From: JANOQP01 sp044227705
GTDB lineage: Bacteria; Bacteroidota; Bacteroidia; Chitinophagales; Saprospiraceae
Length of the DNA: 27,092 nt
NCBI GenBank assembly: GCA_044227705.1
Contig: JBGAWE010000032.1
Span: 1-27,092, forward strand
Reading direction: 5' to 3'
A program made the translations under genes and the position numbers. The notes beneath the pieces are model-generated. The model was not told where the DNA came from and made no database searches. It saw nothing but the letters and a program-made list of their open reading frames with translations. Of the stretch, positions 14,043 to 21,641 are shown in pieces (within the stretch, counting starts at the first letter, position 1; each line of letters opens with the position of its first letter).

Positions 14043-15416
14043 TCAAAAATCAATCTTCCCCAAAACCGTCTGCCCCGTGCAGCGGCCGCTTTCCAGCCCG
14101 AGCTTGACCGACCGGCGGAAGTCGACGCCGCCGAAGATGCGCGACTCGGCCGCCTCGTTGCTGGCCGCGTCGAACGACGCGAAAGCCCGCTCGGGCAGGA
14201 TTTTGGGCACCCCCGGCTCGTCGGGCGTGTAGATGGCGGAGCCGAAGTTGGTCTTGTCGTTGAAGGCCGTCGTCTTGCCGAAAAGGCTGTTCAAGACCTC
14301 CGCCGCCGCCGCCCCGACCGCCGCGCTCGCCGAGACGTGGCTCGGGTAGGCGGGTGTGTTGATGGACGGGGTCCAGTCGCCGTCGATGCGCTCGCGGATG
14401 AAGGTGACTGGCCGCAGCAGGTTGTACTTGTACTTCTGGTACCAGGCCACCGAGGCCGCGTCGGCCACCGTCATGCCGAGGAGGGCGTAGGTTTTGCAGG
14501 CGGCGGCGAGGTCGGTGTTCTTTTCCACCATGACCTGCTCGGCGATGCTCATCCAGTGCCCGGCAGTCGTCGCGGAGCGGCCCGCGCCGTCCTCCCAATG
14601 GTAGGCCGCCGCTTTCTGCTCGTTGGATAGGGGGAAGAAGTCCACGACCTCTTTCGCCTCTTTGTAGAATTCGCTCGACGGCGTCGTGTTGTACGGCAGC
14701 GGCGAGGCGGCCTCGCAGCCCTGACTGTTGGTCAAAACGAACGTCCGCACAGTGCTCCACAGCGGCTCGATGGCCGTCTGGTTGAGCGTCGTCGCGTCCC
14801 AATATTGCGGGTGGGTCGCGTCGCGCGAGGGCGTCTCTGGGGTGATGTTCAGAATGATGTCCCGTCCGTCGGCCTTTGCCCTTGCGATGATTTTCTCACC
14901 GATGCGGATGCCAAAATCGACGCTGGCCTTCTCGACGAGCGCATCGACCGGGTGCGCGGCCTTCATGTCGGTCATCTGGACGCCGACGAGCGACGTGATG
15001 GAGCCGCGCTGCGAGTCGTTGATGTCCTCGACGAGGGCAGGCATGACCGTTTTCATCGTGGCACAAAGGACGATTCCCCAGTCGTATTCTTGGTCGCGCT
15101 CGGCCTGCGGCATCGCCGCGAGGTCGTTCACCTGCCCGGCCATCGAGCGGCCGCCGGGGATCCCGTTGACGACCGATTCCCAGAGCGAGAGGCCGAGGTA
15201 GCCGTAAATCCGGGCCGCCTGTGGGACGAAAAGGTGGTTCTCTTTCACCATCCGGTGGGTCAAATCCAGCCAGTCGTGGGCCATCTTGCCCGAGAGGTCG
15301 GCGGTTTTGTTCTTTTGGTAGAGGTTGCTGGGGTTGTCGCCGCCCGGTTTTGCGCAGGAGAAAAGGAGCGTCAAAACCATAGTCAGCAGCGCGGGGAGCG
15401 GGATTTTGCTGGACAT
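14043..15416 (-). CDS. Vanadium haloperoxidase/PAP2-fold lipoprotein, catalytic His lost
   Basis: A 457-residue lipoprotein (signal MSSKIPLPALLTMVLTL, Cys in L-F-S-C). The body is the all-helical fold of bacterial vanadium-dependent haloperoxidase-like phosphatases: ARIYGYLGLSLWESV near the N-terminus and KYKYNLLRPVTFIR (about 325-338) giving the first phosphate/vanadate Lys and Arg. Two catalytic positions are changed. The region normally reading V-S-G-H-S here reads HVSASAAVGAAAAEVL, so the acid-base His becomes Ser364. The region normally S-R-x-x-G-G-x-H reads SRIFGGVDFRRS, so the nucleophile His becomes Asp432. The alignments need no gaps. The protein may bind an oxyanion or another ligand without catalysis. 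The start at 15416 was preferred because it begins the signal peptide; the frame extends 13 codons further. It lies upstream of purS on the same strand (66-base gap). Confidence 0.85.
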   Translation of the reverse strand: MSSKIPLPALLTMVLTLLFSCAKPGGDNPSNLYQKNKTADLSGKMAHDWLDLTHRMVKENHLFVPQAARIYGYLGLSLWESVVNGIPGGRSMAGQVNDLAAMPQAERDQEYDWGIVLCATMKTVMPALVEDINDSQRGSITSLVGVQMTDMKAAHPVDALVEKASVDFGIRIGEKIIARAKADGRDIILNITPETPSRDATHPQYWDATTLNQTAIEPLWSTVRTFVLTNSQGCEAASPLPYNTTPSSEFYKEAKEVVDFFPLSNEQKAAAYHWEDGAGRSATTAGHWMSIAEQVMVEKNTDLAAACKTYALLGMTVADAASVAWYQKYKYNLLRPVTFIRERIDGDWTPSINTPAYPSHVSASAAVGAAAAEVLNSLFGKTTAFNDKTNFGSAIYTPDEPGVPKILPERAFASFDAASNEAAESRIFGGVDFRRSVKLGLESGRCTGQTVLGKIDF

Positions 15417-15652
15417 GGGAAACAGGTTTTCCGCCAGACGGGTGGTGGCCGTCAACGGGCGATTGGTTGAAAAACTGCGCCGGGCAATGCCCGAAGCGTG
15501 GCTAAAAACAGCCCCTGTTGCCGGTGGAAAATCCGCGACCCAGCGGTCTGTTCATGGAATTAGGATTAGAACGTGGATTAAAAAGGCGCACAAAGCTAAA
15601 AAGCCCGCCCGATTCGGAGGTTTAAGAAGCTGTTGAGTTGGCCAGCCCGCTC
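15417..15652. other. Intergenic region, nothing recognised
   Basis: About 236 bases between the xth stop and the haloperoxidase-like start, both genes on the minus strand. I see no convincing hairpin, promoter box or short gene. Confidence 0.5.
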
Positions 15653-16423
15653 CTAAAACGGCAAATCGTACTCCGCCCAGACCGGGCAGTGGTCGCTGTG
15701 CATCGCGTCGCCGAGCTGCCGAGCGGCCTTGATTTTGGAGGCGATGGGCGACGTAATCGATTGATAGTCAATGCGCCAGCCCTTGTTGCGCGCCCGCGAG
15801 TTGAACCGGAACGTCCACCACGAATACTCCACGAGGTCGGGGTTGGCGTGGCGGAAGGCGTCGGTCAGGCCCGAGTCGAACCACTTCGTCATCCACTCTC
15901 GCTCCTCGGGCAGGAAGCCGCTGGAGTTCTTGTTGCCCTTCGGGTCGTGGATGTCGATTTCGCGGTGGGCGATGTTGTAGTCGCCGACGACGATGAGGTT
16001 GGGCCGCTCCTTTTTCAAGCGGGCAAACCATTCGAAGAAGTCGTCGAGGAAAACCATCTTGAACGCCTGCCTTTCCTCGCCGCTCGAGCCGCTCGGGAAG
16101 TAGCAGTTGAGCACCGACCAGTCGCCGAAATCGGCGCGGATGATGCGCCCCTCGCGGTCATATTTCTCGATGCCGCAACCGACGACGACGCTGTCCGGCC
16201 TCCTTTTTGAAAGGATGGCGACGCCCGAATAGCCCTTCTTTTCGGCGGAATGCCAGGCGGCGGAGTAGCCCAATTTTTCAAGCTGGGAGCCGTCGACCTG
16301 CCCCTCCTCGGCCTTCGTCTCTTGCAGGCAGATGATGTCGAAACTGTTCTTTTCGACCCAGTCGAAGAATCCCTTGTTGATAGCGGCGCGGATGCCGTTG
16401 ACGTTGTAGGAGACGAGCTGCAT
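15653..16423 (-). CDS. xth: Exodeoxyribonuclease III
   Basis: A 256-residue AP endonuclease/3'-5' exonuclease of the ExoIII type, acting in base-excision repair. The conserved blocks are in order: YNVNGIRAA, LQETKA with metal ligand Glu35, GYSGVAILSK, GDYNIAHREIDIH (about 146-158), the SWWTFRFNSRARNKGWRIDY block typical of bacterial ExoIII, and HSDHCPVW (about 244-251). Length matches the family. The start MQLVSYNVNG at 16423 begins the first strand; an upstream ATG exists in frame 54 bases earlier but adds residues not found in the family. It carries one TTGANNATCAA word at 15761-15771 (reading I-D-Y-Q). Stop is TAG. It is divergent from folA. Confidence 0.97.
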   Translation of the reverse strand: MQLVSYNVNGIRAAINKGFFDWVEKNSFDIICLQETKAEEGQVDGSQLEKLGYSAAWHSAEKKGYSGVAILSKRRPDSVVVGCGIEKYDREGRIIRADFGDWSVLNCYFPSGSSGEERQAFKMVFLDDFFEWFARLKKERPNLIVVGDYNIAHREIDIHDPKGNKNSSGFLPEEREWMTKWFDSGLTDAFRHANPDLVEYSWWTFRFNSRARNKGWRIDYQSITSPIASKIKAARQLGDAMHSDHCPVWAEYDLPF

Positions 16424-16530
16424 TGGCTGAAACAGTCTATTTTGAAAGAAACCGGGCGAACCTACGGCGATTTCCATGCCCGGAAAGGAGACCAGCCCAA
16501 ATTTGCCCGCTGCTCCGTCGGCTCCTTTTC

Positions 16531-16550
16531 CTTTTGACTTTTGACTTTTG
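16531..16550 (+). repeat. Heptamer tandem repeat in folA leader
   Basis: CTTTTGA repeats 2.9 times (starting at 16531, 16538 and 16545), ending in GACTTTTG and five C, 10 bases before the folA ATG. Its last unit also resembles the -7 box TAnnTTTG. Copy number could change by slippage. Confidence 0.6.
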
Positions 16551-16560
16551 CCCCCAAAAA

Positions 16561-17076
16561 ATGCTCGTCTCCGCCATCGTCGCCCAGGCCCGCAACCGCG
16601 TCATCGGGCGTGACAATCAAATCCCCTGGCACCTGCCCGCTGACCTCGCGTGGTTCAAAAAGTGGACGATGGGGCACCACCTCATCATGGGCCGGAAATG
16701 CTTCGACAGCATCGGCCGCCCGCTTCCGAAGCGGGTCAACGTCGTCGTCACCCGGGACGCTTTTTTCCTCGGCACGGGCCTCGTCGTCGCCCGCACGGTC
16801 GACGAGGCTTTCGAGATTTGCCTGGAGGCTGGCGAGAGCGAGGTCTTTGTCATCGGCGGCGGCCAGATTTATGAGCAGACGATGCCGCTCTGGGACAAAA
16901 TCTACCTGACCGACGTCGAACTCGACGTACCGGACGGCGACGTTTTCTTCCCAAAAATCGATGTGAGGGAATGGCGGCAGGTCTTTTCGGAAAGAAGGGA
17001 GGCGGACGAGAAGAACCATTGGGCGCACACTTTTCGGATTTTGGAGCGCAGCGGAGCGGGGGCAGCGGAGGATTGA
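16561..17076 (+). CDS. folA: Dihydrofolate reductase
   Basis: A 171-residue enzyme reducing dihydrofolate to tetrahydrofolate with NADPH. Seen: VIGRDNQIPWHLPADLAWFK with the active-site Asp28, HLIMGRKCFDSIGRPLP binding the cofactor, VVTRD, FVIGGGQIYEQ around 98-108, and DKIYLTDVELDVPDGDVFFP. Length is normal. ATG at 16561 is the family start. About 15 C-terminal residues (RSGAGAAED end) are variable. Upstream it has a heptamer repeat that may contain its promoter. It is convergent with the DUF3109 gene, with a 14-base gap and no hairpin between. Confidence 0.97.
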   Translation: MLVSAIVAQARNRVIGRDNQIPWHLPADLAWFKKWTMGHHLIMGRKCFDSIGRPLPKRVNVVVTRDAFFLGTGLVVARTVDEAFEICLEAGESEVFVIGGGQIYEQTMPLWDKIYLTDVELDVPDGDVFFPKIDVREWRQVFSERREADEKNHWAHTFRILERSGAGAAED

Positions 17077-17090
17077 GTCTGGCCGCGTGG

Positions 17091-17681
17091 TCAAAGCCCC
17101 AAATCCGCCCGGATCGCCTCTCCCACCCCGGCGAGTTCCTCATAAAACGCCTCTCCGTATTGGCGGACAATCGGCTCCCGGAGGAACTCGTAGACCGGCA
17201 CCCGCAACGACTTCCCGTGCTCGCAGGCGGCTGCACAGATGTCCCACCGCTCGTAGTTGAGGGCCTCGAAGCCCAGTTCCTCGTCCTTTTTCACCCGGAT
17301 TGGGTAGAGGTGGCAGCTTATTGGTTTCCGAAAACCGTGCGCCCCGGCGAGGTGCGCCCGCTCGATGCCGCAGGCGGCGCGGCCGTCCGCGTCGAGCGTC
17401 ATGTAGGCGCAGGGACCGTTGTCGACGAGGGGCGTGGCCCACGAGCCGTCCTCTTTTTCCTGTACCGAGGTGCCTTGCACCTGGATGGCAGCGATGCCTT
17501 TTTCAGTCAGAAAGGGTCGGGTTTTTTCAAAAATCTCCTCCAAAATGGGCAGTTCGGCCGCGTCGACCGGCGCACCCGCGTCGCCCTCCCAGCAGCAGGC
17601 GCCCTTGCAGGCGTCGAGGTTGCAGACGAAATGCTCCTCGACGATGTCGTCGGAGACCAGTTTTCCTTGAATCAAAATCAT
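17091..17681 (-). CDS. DUF3109 family protein, Cys-rich
   Basis: A 196-residue soluble protein conserved in Bacteroidota. The N-terminal half has the cysteine cluster FVCNLDACKGACCWEGD (Cys20, Cys25, Cys29, Cys30), recalling the metal-binding CxxxC/CC patterns of YkgJ-type proteins. More Cys-containing blocks follow: DNGPCAYM, ACGIERAH, ISCHLYPIRV and WDICAAACEHG. These resemble ligands of an iron-sulfur or zinc site, but the family is not biochemically assigned. The start MILIQGKLVSDDIV at 17681 is the family's; the frame extends upstream through 40 codons of divergent promoter. A minus-strand box GACTTTTG followed by CCCGCC (17714-17707) lies 26 bases before the ATG and may be its promoter. 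Confidence 0.9.
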   Translation of the reverse strand: MILIQGKLVSDDIVEEHFVCNLDACKGACCWEGDAGAPVDAAELPILEEIFEKTRPFLTEKGIAAIQVQGTSVQEKEDGSWATPLVDNGPCAYMTLDADGRAACGIERAHLAGAHGFRKPISCHLYPIRVKKDEELGFEALNYERWDICAAACEHGKSLRVPVYEFLREPIVRQYGEAFYEELAGVGEAIRADLGL

Positions 17682-17803
17682 GTGAGTGATGGGCGGTTTT
17701 GGCGGGCAAAAGTCGCCAAAGGTTTTTGTCGCAAACCGGCCGCCGCCCGTTTTTGATGAAGAAAAAGGGCCGCGGCCCGTCCGTCGTCTGCCGCCCGGCA
17801 TTC

Positions 17804-17811
17804 TACATTTG
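17804..17811 (+). promoter_or_regulatory. -7 box, TAnnTTTG match
   Basis: TACATTTG, a full match to the Bacteroidota -7 consensus, 22 bases before the ATG at 17834. It is followed by GCCGC, similar to the tails of the other boxes in this window. The expected TTTG at the -33 position is not clear. Confidence 0.55.
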
Positions 17812-17833
17812 GCCGCACAAAAGCTGTTTTTGC

Positions 17834-18244
17834 ATGAAAAAATTGACCTTCCTCGCGGCCGCGACGCTTTTCTCCGCCGCCCTTTTTGCCCAAAACGCCA
17901 TCGCGCCGGAGACCACGCGGCTCGTCGAAAAGTACAACCTCGACAAGGCCCAGACCGCCCGGATGGACGCCGTCGTGGCCCAAAAGGCCAAGAACCTCGC
18001 CGCCATCGAGCCGCTCAAGACCTCCAATCCCGAGAAGTACCGCGCCAAGCTGCTCAATGTCCTCGCCGGGGCGCGGGCCAGCGAGGGCCATGTCCTCTCG
18101 ACGAAGGAGCAGCGCGAAATCCATCAAAAGATGCTCGTCGAAATCCGCACGCGGCGGGCGGAGAAACAGGCTGAACTGAAAAAGCAGAAGGCCTCGAAGG
18201 CCGTCGTCGAACAGGCGATGATCGACATCGAGAGCGAGTATTGA
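17834..18244 (+). CDS. Small secreted helical protein, unknown function
   Basis: A 136-residue protein with a clear signal peptide (MKKLTFLAAATLFSAALFA, cleavage before or after Q-N). The mature part is almost entirely helical and highly charged, with no cysteine: VEKYNLDKAQTARMDAVV, KNLAAIEPLKTSNPEKY, REIHQKMLVEIRTRRAEK, QAELKKQKASKAVVEQAM. Size, helix content and an L-D-K-A-Q segment near the mature N-terminus recall Spy/CpxP-type periplasmic proteins with LTxxQ motifs; this is a weak similarity. It has its own -7 box and a strong terminator, so it is a single-gene unit. Confidence 0.8.
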   Translation: MKKLTFLAAATLFSAALFAQNAIAPETTRLVEKYNLDKAQTARMDAVVAQKAKNLAAIEPLKTSNPEKYRAKLLNVLAGARASEGHVLSTKEQREIHQKMLVEIRTRRAEKQAELKKQKASKAVVEQAMIDIESEY

Positions 18245-18262
18245 AGGAGCACCAACAGCCCC

Positions 18263-18306
18263 AAAAAGCAGCCCGCCCCGAGCGCTCGGGGCGGGCTGCT
18301 TTTTTT
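18263..18306. terminator. Strong perfect-stem terminator, bidirectional
   Basis: The sequence is an exact palindrome centred at 18283/18284, with arms 18263-18283 and 18284-18304, GC-rich core GCCCGCCCCGAGC and A/T runs at both ends. It ends the small secreted gene (stop 18244) and could also end purA transcription from the other side. Confidence 0.9.
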
Positions 18307-18315
18307 CACAAACAA

Positions 18316-18326
18316 TTGAAGATCAA
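18316..18326 (+). repeat. TTGANNATCAA word, intergenic
   Basis: TTGAAGATCAA, 12 bases past the perfect-stem terminator, near the purA 3' end. Confidence 0.85.
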
Positions 18327-18425
18327 CGGATTGGTGCCATTTTCGGTGGGCCGACCACGGGGGTGCCGACTGTTTGGGAAATCACCGTCGCGGCTGCCAA
18401 AACAGCCCATTCGGCTGGCCGATTC

Positions 18426-19694
18426 TCACCGAACTATCAGTTTTTCCCGCTCCGGCCCCGTCGAGACCATGCGCACCGGGACGCCCAGTTCCTCCTCCAA
18501 AAAAAGGATGTAGTCGCGAGCGGCGGCGGGCAGCCCGTCAAAATCGGAAGCACCGTCGAGCGGCGATTTCCAACCGTCGTGCCATTGCCAGACGGGCGTG
18601 ATGTCGGCCGCCGAGAGGTCGAACGGAAGCTCGCCGCCGGCCCGCCCGTCGTGGAAATAGGCGACGGCCGCCCCGACTTTTTCCATTCGGTTGAGCACGT
18701 CGATTTTCGTCAGGCAGATTTCGGTCACACCGTTGAGCATGACGGTGTAGCGGAGCTGCGGCAGGTCAATCCAGCCGCAGCGGCGCGGGCGGCCGGTCGT
18801 GGAGCCGAACTCGGCGCCCTCTGTCCTCAAAAAATCGCCGGTCTCGTCAAGCAGCTCGGTCGGGAACGGGCCGCTGCCGACGCGGGTGCAATAAGCCTTC
18901 GAGATGCCTATGACTCGCCCGATTTTTTGCGGCGCGATGCCGAGGCCCGAGCAGACGCCCGCCGAAATCGTGTTCGAGGAGGTGACGAAAGGGTAGGTGC
19001 CGAAGTCGATGTCGAGCATCGCGCCCTGCGCACCCTCGGCCAGCACTTTCTGGCCGTTGGCCAAAGCCTTGTTGATGAAATACTCGCCGTCGACGAGCGT
19101 CAGTTTTTTCAGCTCGACGAGGCTTTCCATCCATTCGGCCTCGGCTTTTTCGAGGTCGAAATCGACGGGCGGGTAGATTTTCAAAAGCTCTAAATGCTTG
19201 GCTTTCAGCGCGTTGTACCGGTTTGGGAAATCGGCGGCGAGTATGTCGCCGACGCGGAGGCCGTTGCGGCCGGTCTTGTCCATGTAGGTCGGGCCAATGC
19301 CCTTGAGGGTCGAGCCGATTTTGGCCGCGCCCTTCGATGCCTCGCTCGCCGCGTCGAGCAGCCGGTGGGTGGGGATGATGAGGTGGGCCTTTTTGGCGAC
19401 GAGGAGGCGGCTTTCAAAGGCCACGCCCGCCTGCCGGAGCTGGGCCAGTTCTTTTTGAAAAACGACGGGGTCGAGGACGACGCCGTTGCCGATCAGGTTC
19501 AACTGGTTCTCCCGAAAAATGCCGCTCGGGACGGTGTGCAGGACGTACTTCTTCCCGTCGAACTTGAGGGTGTGGCCCGCGTTTGGCCCGCCCTGGAAAC
19601 GGGCGATGATGTCGTAGCCCTCGGCGAGGCAGTCCACGATTTTGCCCTTGCCCTCGTCGCCCCATTGGAGGCCGAGGATGACGTCAACTTGCAT
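18426..19694 (-). CDS. purA: Adenylosuccinate synthetase
   Basis: A 422-residue enzyme joining IMP and aspartate with GTP, the first step from IMP to AMP. WGDEGKGKIVD supplies the GTP P-loop and catalytic Asp13; GGPNAGHT supplies His41, both at the E. coli positions. Further blocks seen are GNGVVLDPVVF, STLKGIGPTYMDKTGRNGLR, AEGAQGAMLDIDFGTYPFVTSS, TRVGSGPFPTE, STTGRPRRCGWIDL and the ending VPVRMVSTGPEREKLI. The start MQVDVILGLQW at 19694 matches the family; 16 further codons upstream are not conserved. It is divergent from the DUF4271 gene, with a 139-base gap that holds a TTGANNATCAA word. Confidence 0.98.
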   Translation of the reverse strand: MQVDVILGLQWGDEGKGKIVDCLAEGYDIIARFQGGPNAGHTLKFDGKKYVLHTVPSGIFRENQLNLIGNGVVLDPVVFQKELAQLRQAGVAFESRLLVAKKAHLIIPTHRLLDAASEASKGAAKIGSTLKGIGPTYMDKTGRNGLRVGDILAADFPNRYNALKAKHLELLKIYPPVDFDLEKAEAEWMESLVELKKLTLVDGEYFINKALANGQKVLAEGAQGAMLDIDFGTYPFVTSSNTISAGVCSGLGIAPQKIGRVIGISKAYCTRVGSGPFPTELLDETGDFLRTEGAEFGSTTGRPRRCGWIDLPQLRYTVMLNGVTEICLTKIDVLNRMEKVGAAVAYFHDGRAGGELPFDLSAADITPVWQWHDGWKSPLDGASDFDGLPAAARDYILFLEEELGVPVRMVSTGPEREKLIVR

Positions 19695-19746
19695 CTTTTC
19701 GGAAGTTTGGTTTTGGAAGGATGGCGGGCAAACCGGTTTCAATCAA

Positions 19747-19757
19747 TTGAAAATCAA
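19747..19757 (+). repeat. TTGANNATCAA word, purA/DUF4271 intergenic
   Basis: TTGAAAATCAA in the divergent intergenic region. Confidence 0.85.
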
Positions 19758-19820
19758 CGCTTTGCATCAGGACTCCTTCCAAAGGAAGGCACGAAGGTAC
19801 ATCTCCCTCGCCCAAGTTTT

Positions 19821-19828
19821 TACCTTCG
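19821..19828 (+). promoter_or_regulatory. Promoter-like box next to the DUF4271 start
   Basis: TACCTTCG followed by CCCCG and the ATG at 19834. One base from TAnnTTTG, only five bases from the start codon, as at uup and upp. Confidence 0.35.
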
Positions 19829-19833
19829 CCCCG

Positions 19834-20724
19834 ATGCGGAAACTGACGATTCTCTTCCTTTTTCTGTTGGCAAAAACGGCCGTCGCGCAGCAGCGCACGG
19901 GCAACCCGTTCGACCTCTCGCACCGCCTGCCCGACTCGGTCATGATTGCCGACGCGGCGGCCAACGGCAACCCGTTCGACCTCGTGCCGCACCGCTATGT
20001 GAAGAAGGCGGGGCCGCGCCGCGAGCGGGCCAACTGGGTCGTGCCGCGCGTCGAGCTGCCGAGGGGGAAGAGCCGCAACCCGAGCTTTCTTTTTGCCGCT
20101 GTTCTCCTCGCGCTCGGGTATCTGACGGTGATGGTCTCGCTCTTCCGGCCGACCATCCGCAAGGCGGTGAAATCGCTCCAAAATGAAAATTTCCAGAACC
20201 TCGTCTTCCGCGAAATCGGGGGCGTGGCGGTGTCTCCTTATGGGATGTTCTATGCCCATTTTTTCTTGCAGATGGGGATTTTCGGCTTCCTCGTCACGCG
20301 CTTTTTCCTCGGCGACGCTTTCAACAACCTCTCCTTCCTCGCCCTGTGCACGGCGGGCGTGGTCGGCCTTTACCTTCAAAAGCACCTGCTGCTCGGCCTC
20401 GTCGGCTGGGTGTTCCCGGTGGGCAAGGAGGTGGCGCGCTACCAGTTCACCATCACCGTCTACAACCTGCTGCTCGGGCTGGTGATGCTGCCGCTCAATT
20501 TGTTCATCGCGTGGGGGCCGCCGGAGCTTGCCCGGAGCCTGATTTTCACCGCGCTCGGCGTGGTCGCCCTCTTTTATTTGCTGCAATCGTGGAGGGGGCT
20601 TCGCATAGGGGGAAAATTTCTGGCCTCCGCGCAATTCCATTTTTTGGCCTACCTTTGTGCCGTTGAAATCGCGCCGCTGGCCGTGCTGCTGAAGGTCGTT
20701 TTGCTGCAAGCCGGGGGCCGCTGA
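19834..20724 (+). CDS. DUF4271 membrane protein
   Basis: A 296-residue protein. A signal peptide (MRKLTILFLFLLAKTAVA) is followed by a soluble segment containing two copies of GNPFDL, about 25 residues apart (GNPFDLSHRLP and GNPFDLVPHR). Six or so membrane helices follow, including FLFAAVLLALGYLTVMVSLF, FFLQMGIFGFLVTRFFLG, LALCTAGVVGLYL and a C-terminal FLAYLCAVEIAPLAVLLKV. This layout and the position directly before hemD are typical of DUF4271 in Bacteroidota. Role unknown. hemD follows after 29 bases, so they are probably one operon. Two F-x-L motifs inside N-P-F-D-L suggest a short binding repeat. Confidence 0.9.
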   Translation: MRKLTILFLFLLAKTAVAQQRTGNPFDLSHRLPDSVMIADAAANGNPFDLVPHRYVKKAGPRRERANWVVPRVELPRGKSRNPSFLFAAVLLALGYLTVMVSLFRPTIRKAVKSLQNENFQNLVFREIGGVAVSPYGMFYAHFFLQMGIFGFLVTRFFLGDAFNNLSFLALCTAGVVGLYLQKHLLLGLVGWVFPVGKEVARYQFTITVYNLLLGLVMLPLNLFIAWGPPELARSLIFTALGVVALFYLLQSWRGLRIGGKFLASAQFHFLAYLCAVEIAPLAVLLKVVLLQAGGR

Positions 20725-20753
20725 TTTCCACTCCAATCAATACAAATCTGTTT

Positions 20754-21533
20754 ATGTCGCAAAGCCAAGCCCGGGAGGCAACCACCTTGAATCGCGTACA
20801 GAACATACTAATCTCACAGCCAAAACCAGCCCAAAGGACCCAATACGACGACATCGAGCGCAAGTTTGGCGTTCGCATCGACTTCGTCCCCTTTGTGGAA
20901 CTGCAGGGCCTGAACGCGAAGGAATATCGCGCCTGCAAACATTACCCCGACCAGTTCGGCGCCATCGTCCTCACCAGCCGCCACGCGGTCGACCACTTCT
21001 TCAGGCTCTGCGAGGAGATGCGGCTGAAGATGTCAGAGGAGACCAAGTATTTCTGCGCGACCGAGACCATCGCCAACTACCTCCAGAAGTTCATCGTCTT
21101 CCGCAAGCGGAAGGTCTTCAACGGAGTCAAGTCCGTCACCGAGCTGAAGCCGTATGTTCTGAAGAACAAGGACGAGCGCTACCTCGTCCCCTGCTCCAAC
21201 TCCGGCAACCCGGAGGTGGCCAATTTCCTGAAAGAGCAAAAGGTCGTCTTCTTCGAAGCGGTCATGTACCGCAACGTCTTCCGCGACCTCTCTGCGCTGC
21301 GCGACGTGAAATACGACATCATCGCCTTCTTCAGCCCGCCGGAGGTCAACTCGCTGTTCGACAACTACCCGAACTTCAAACAGGAAGACCGCCGCATCGC
21401 CGTTTTCGGTGGCGGGACGCACAAGGCCGTCACCGACCGGGGCTTGCAGGTGAGCATCCAAGCGGGGACGCCGGAGGCGCCATCCATCGCCGTCGCATTG
21501 GAAAAGTACCTCGCCTTGAGCAACAAGAATTGA
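20754..21533 (+). CDS. hemD: Uroporphyrinogen-III synthase
   Basis: A 259-residue enzyme converting hydroxymethylbilane to uroporphyrinogen III in haem synthesis. The family is poorly conserved, but the pattern is present: ILISQPKP at the first strand, then DFVPFVELQGL, a Rossmann-like half with AIVLTSRHAVDHFF, KYFCATETIANYL, then YLVPCSNSGNPEVANFL and YDIIAFFSPPEVNSLF, ending IAVFGGGTHKAVTDRG and TPEAPSIAVALEKYL. Length matches. It follows DUF4271 closely and ends at a strong terminator, so the pair is a likely operon. Confidence 0.9.
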   Translation: MSQSQAREATTLNRVQNILISQPKPAQRTQYDDIERKFGVRIDFVPFVELQGLNAKEYRACKHYPDQFGAIVLTSRHAVDHFFRLCEEMRLKMSEETKYFCATETIANYLQKFIVFRKRKVFNGVKSVTELKPYVLKNKDERYLVPCSNSGNPEVANFLKEQKVVFFEAVMYRNVFRDLSALRDVKYDIIAFFSPPEVNSLFDNYPNFKQEDRRIAVFGGGTHKAVTDRGLQVSIQAGTPEAPSIAVALEKYLALSNKN

Positions 21534-21563
21534 GCACAACCAACTGGTTTTCAATGAATTGAA

Positions 21564-21607
21564 AAAGCCCGCCGGGTCTCATCGACACAACCGGCGGGCT
21601 TTCTTTT
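21564..21607 (+). terminator. Intrinsic terminator after hemD
   Basis: Arms 21564-21575 (AAAGCCCGCCGG) and 21591-21602 (CCGGCGGGCTTT) pair perfectly over 12 bp around a 15-base loop, with TTT then CTTTTT after. It lies 30 bases after the hemD stop. Confidence 0.9.
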
Positions 21608-21641
21608 TGAACAAAACCCGCGCACCGCGCTTCCTCCGGCC

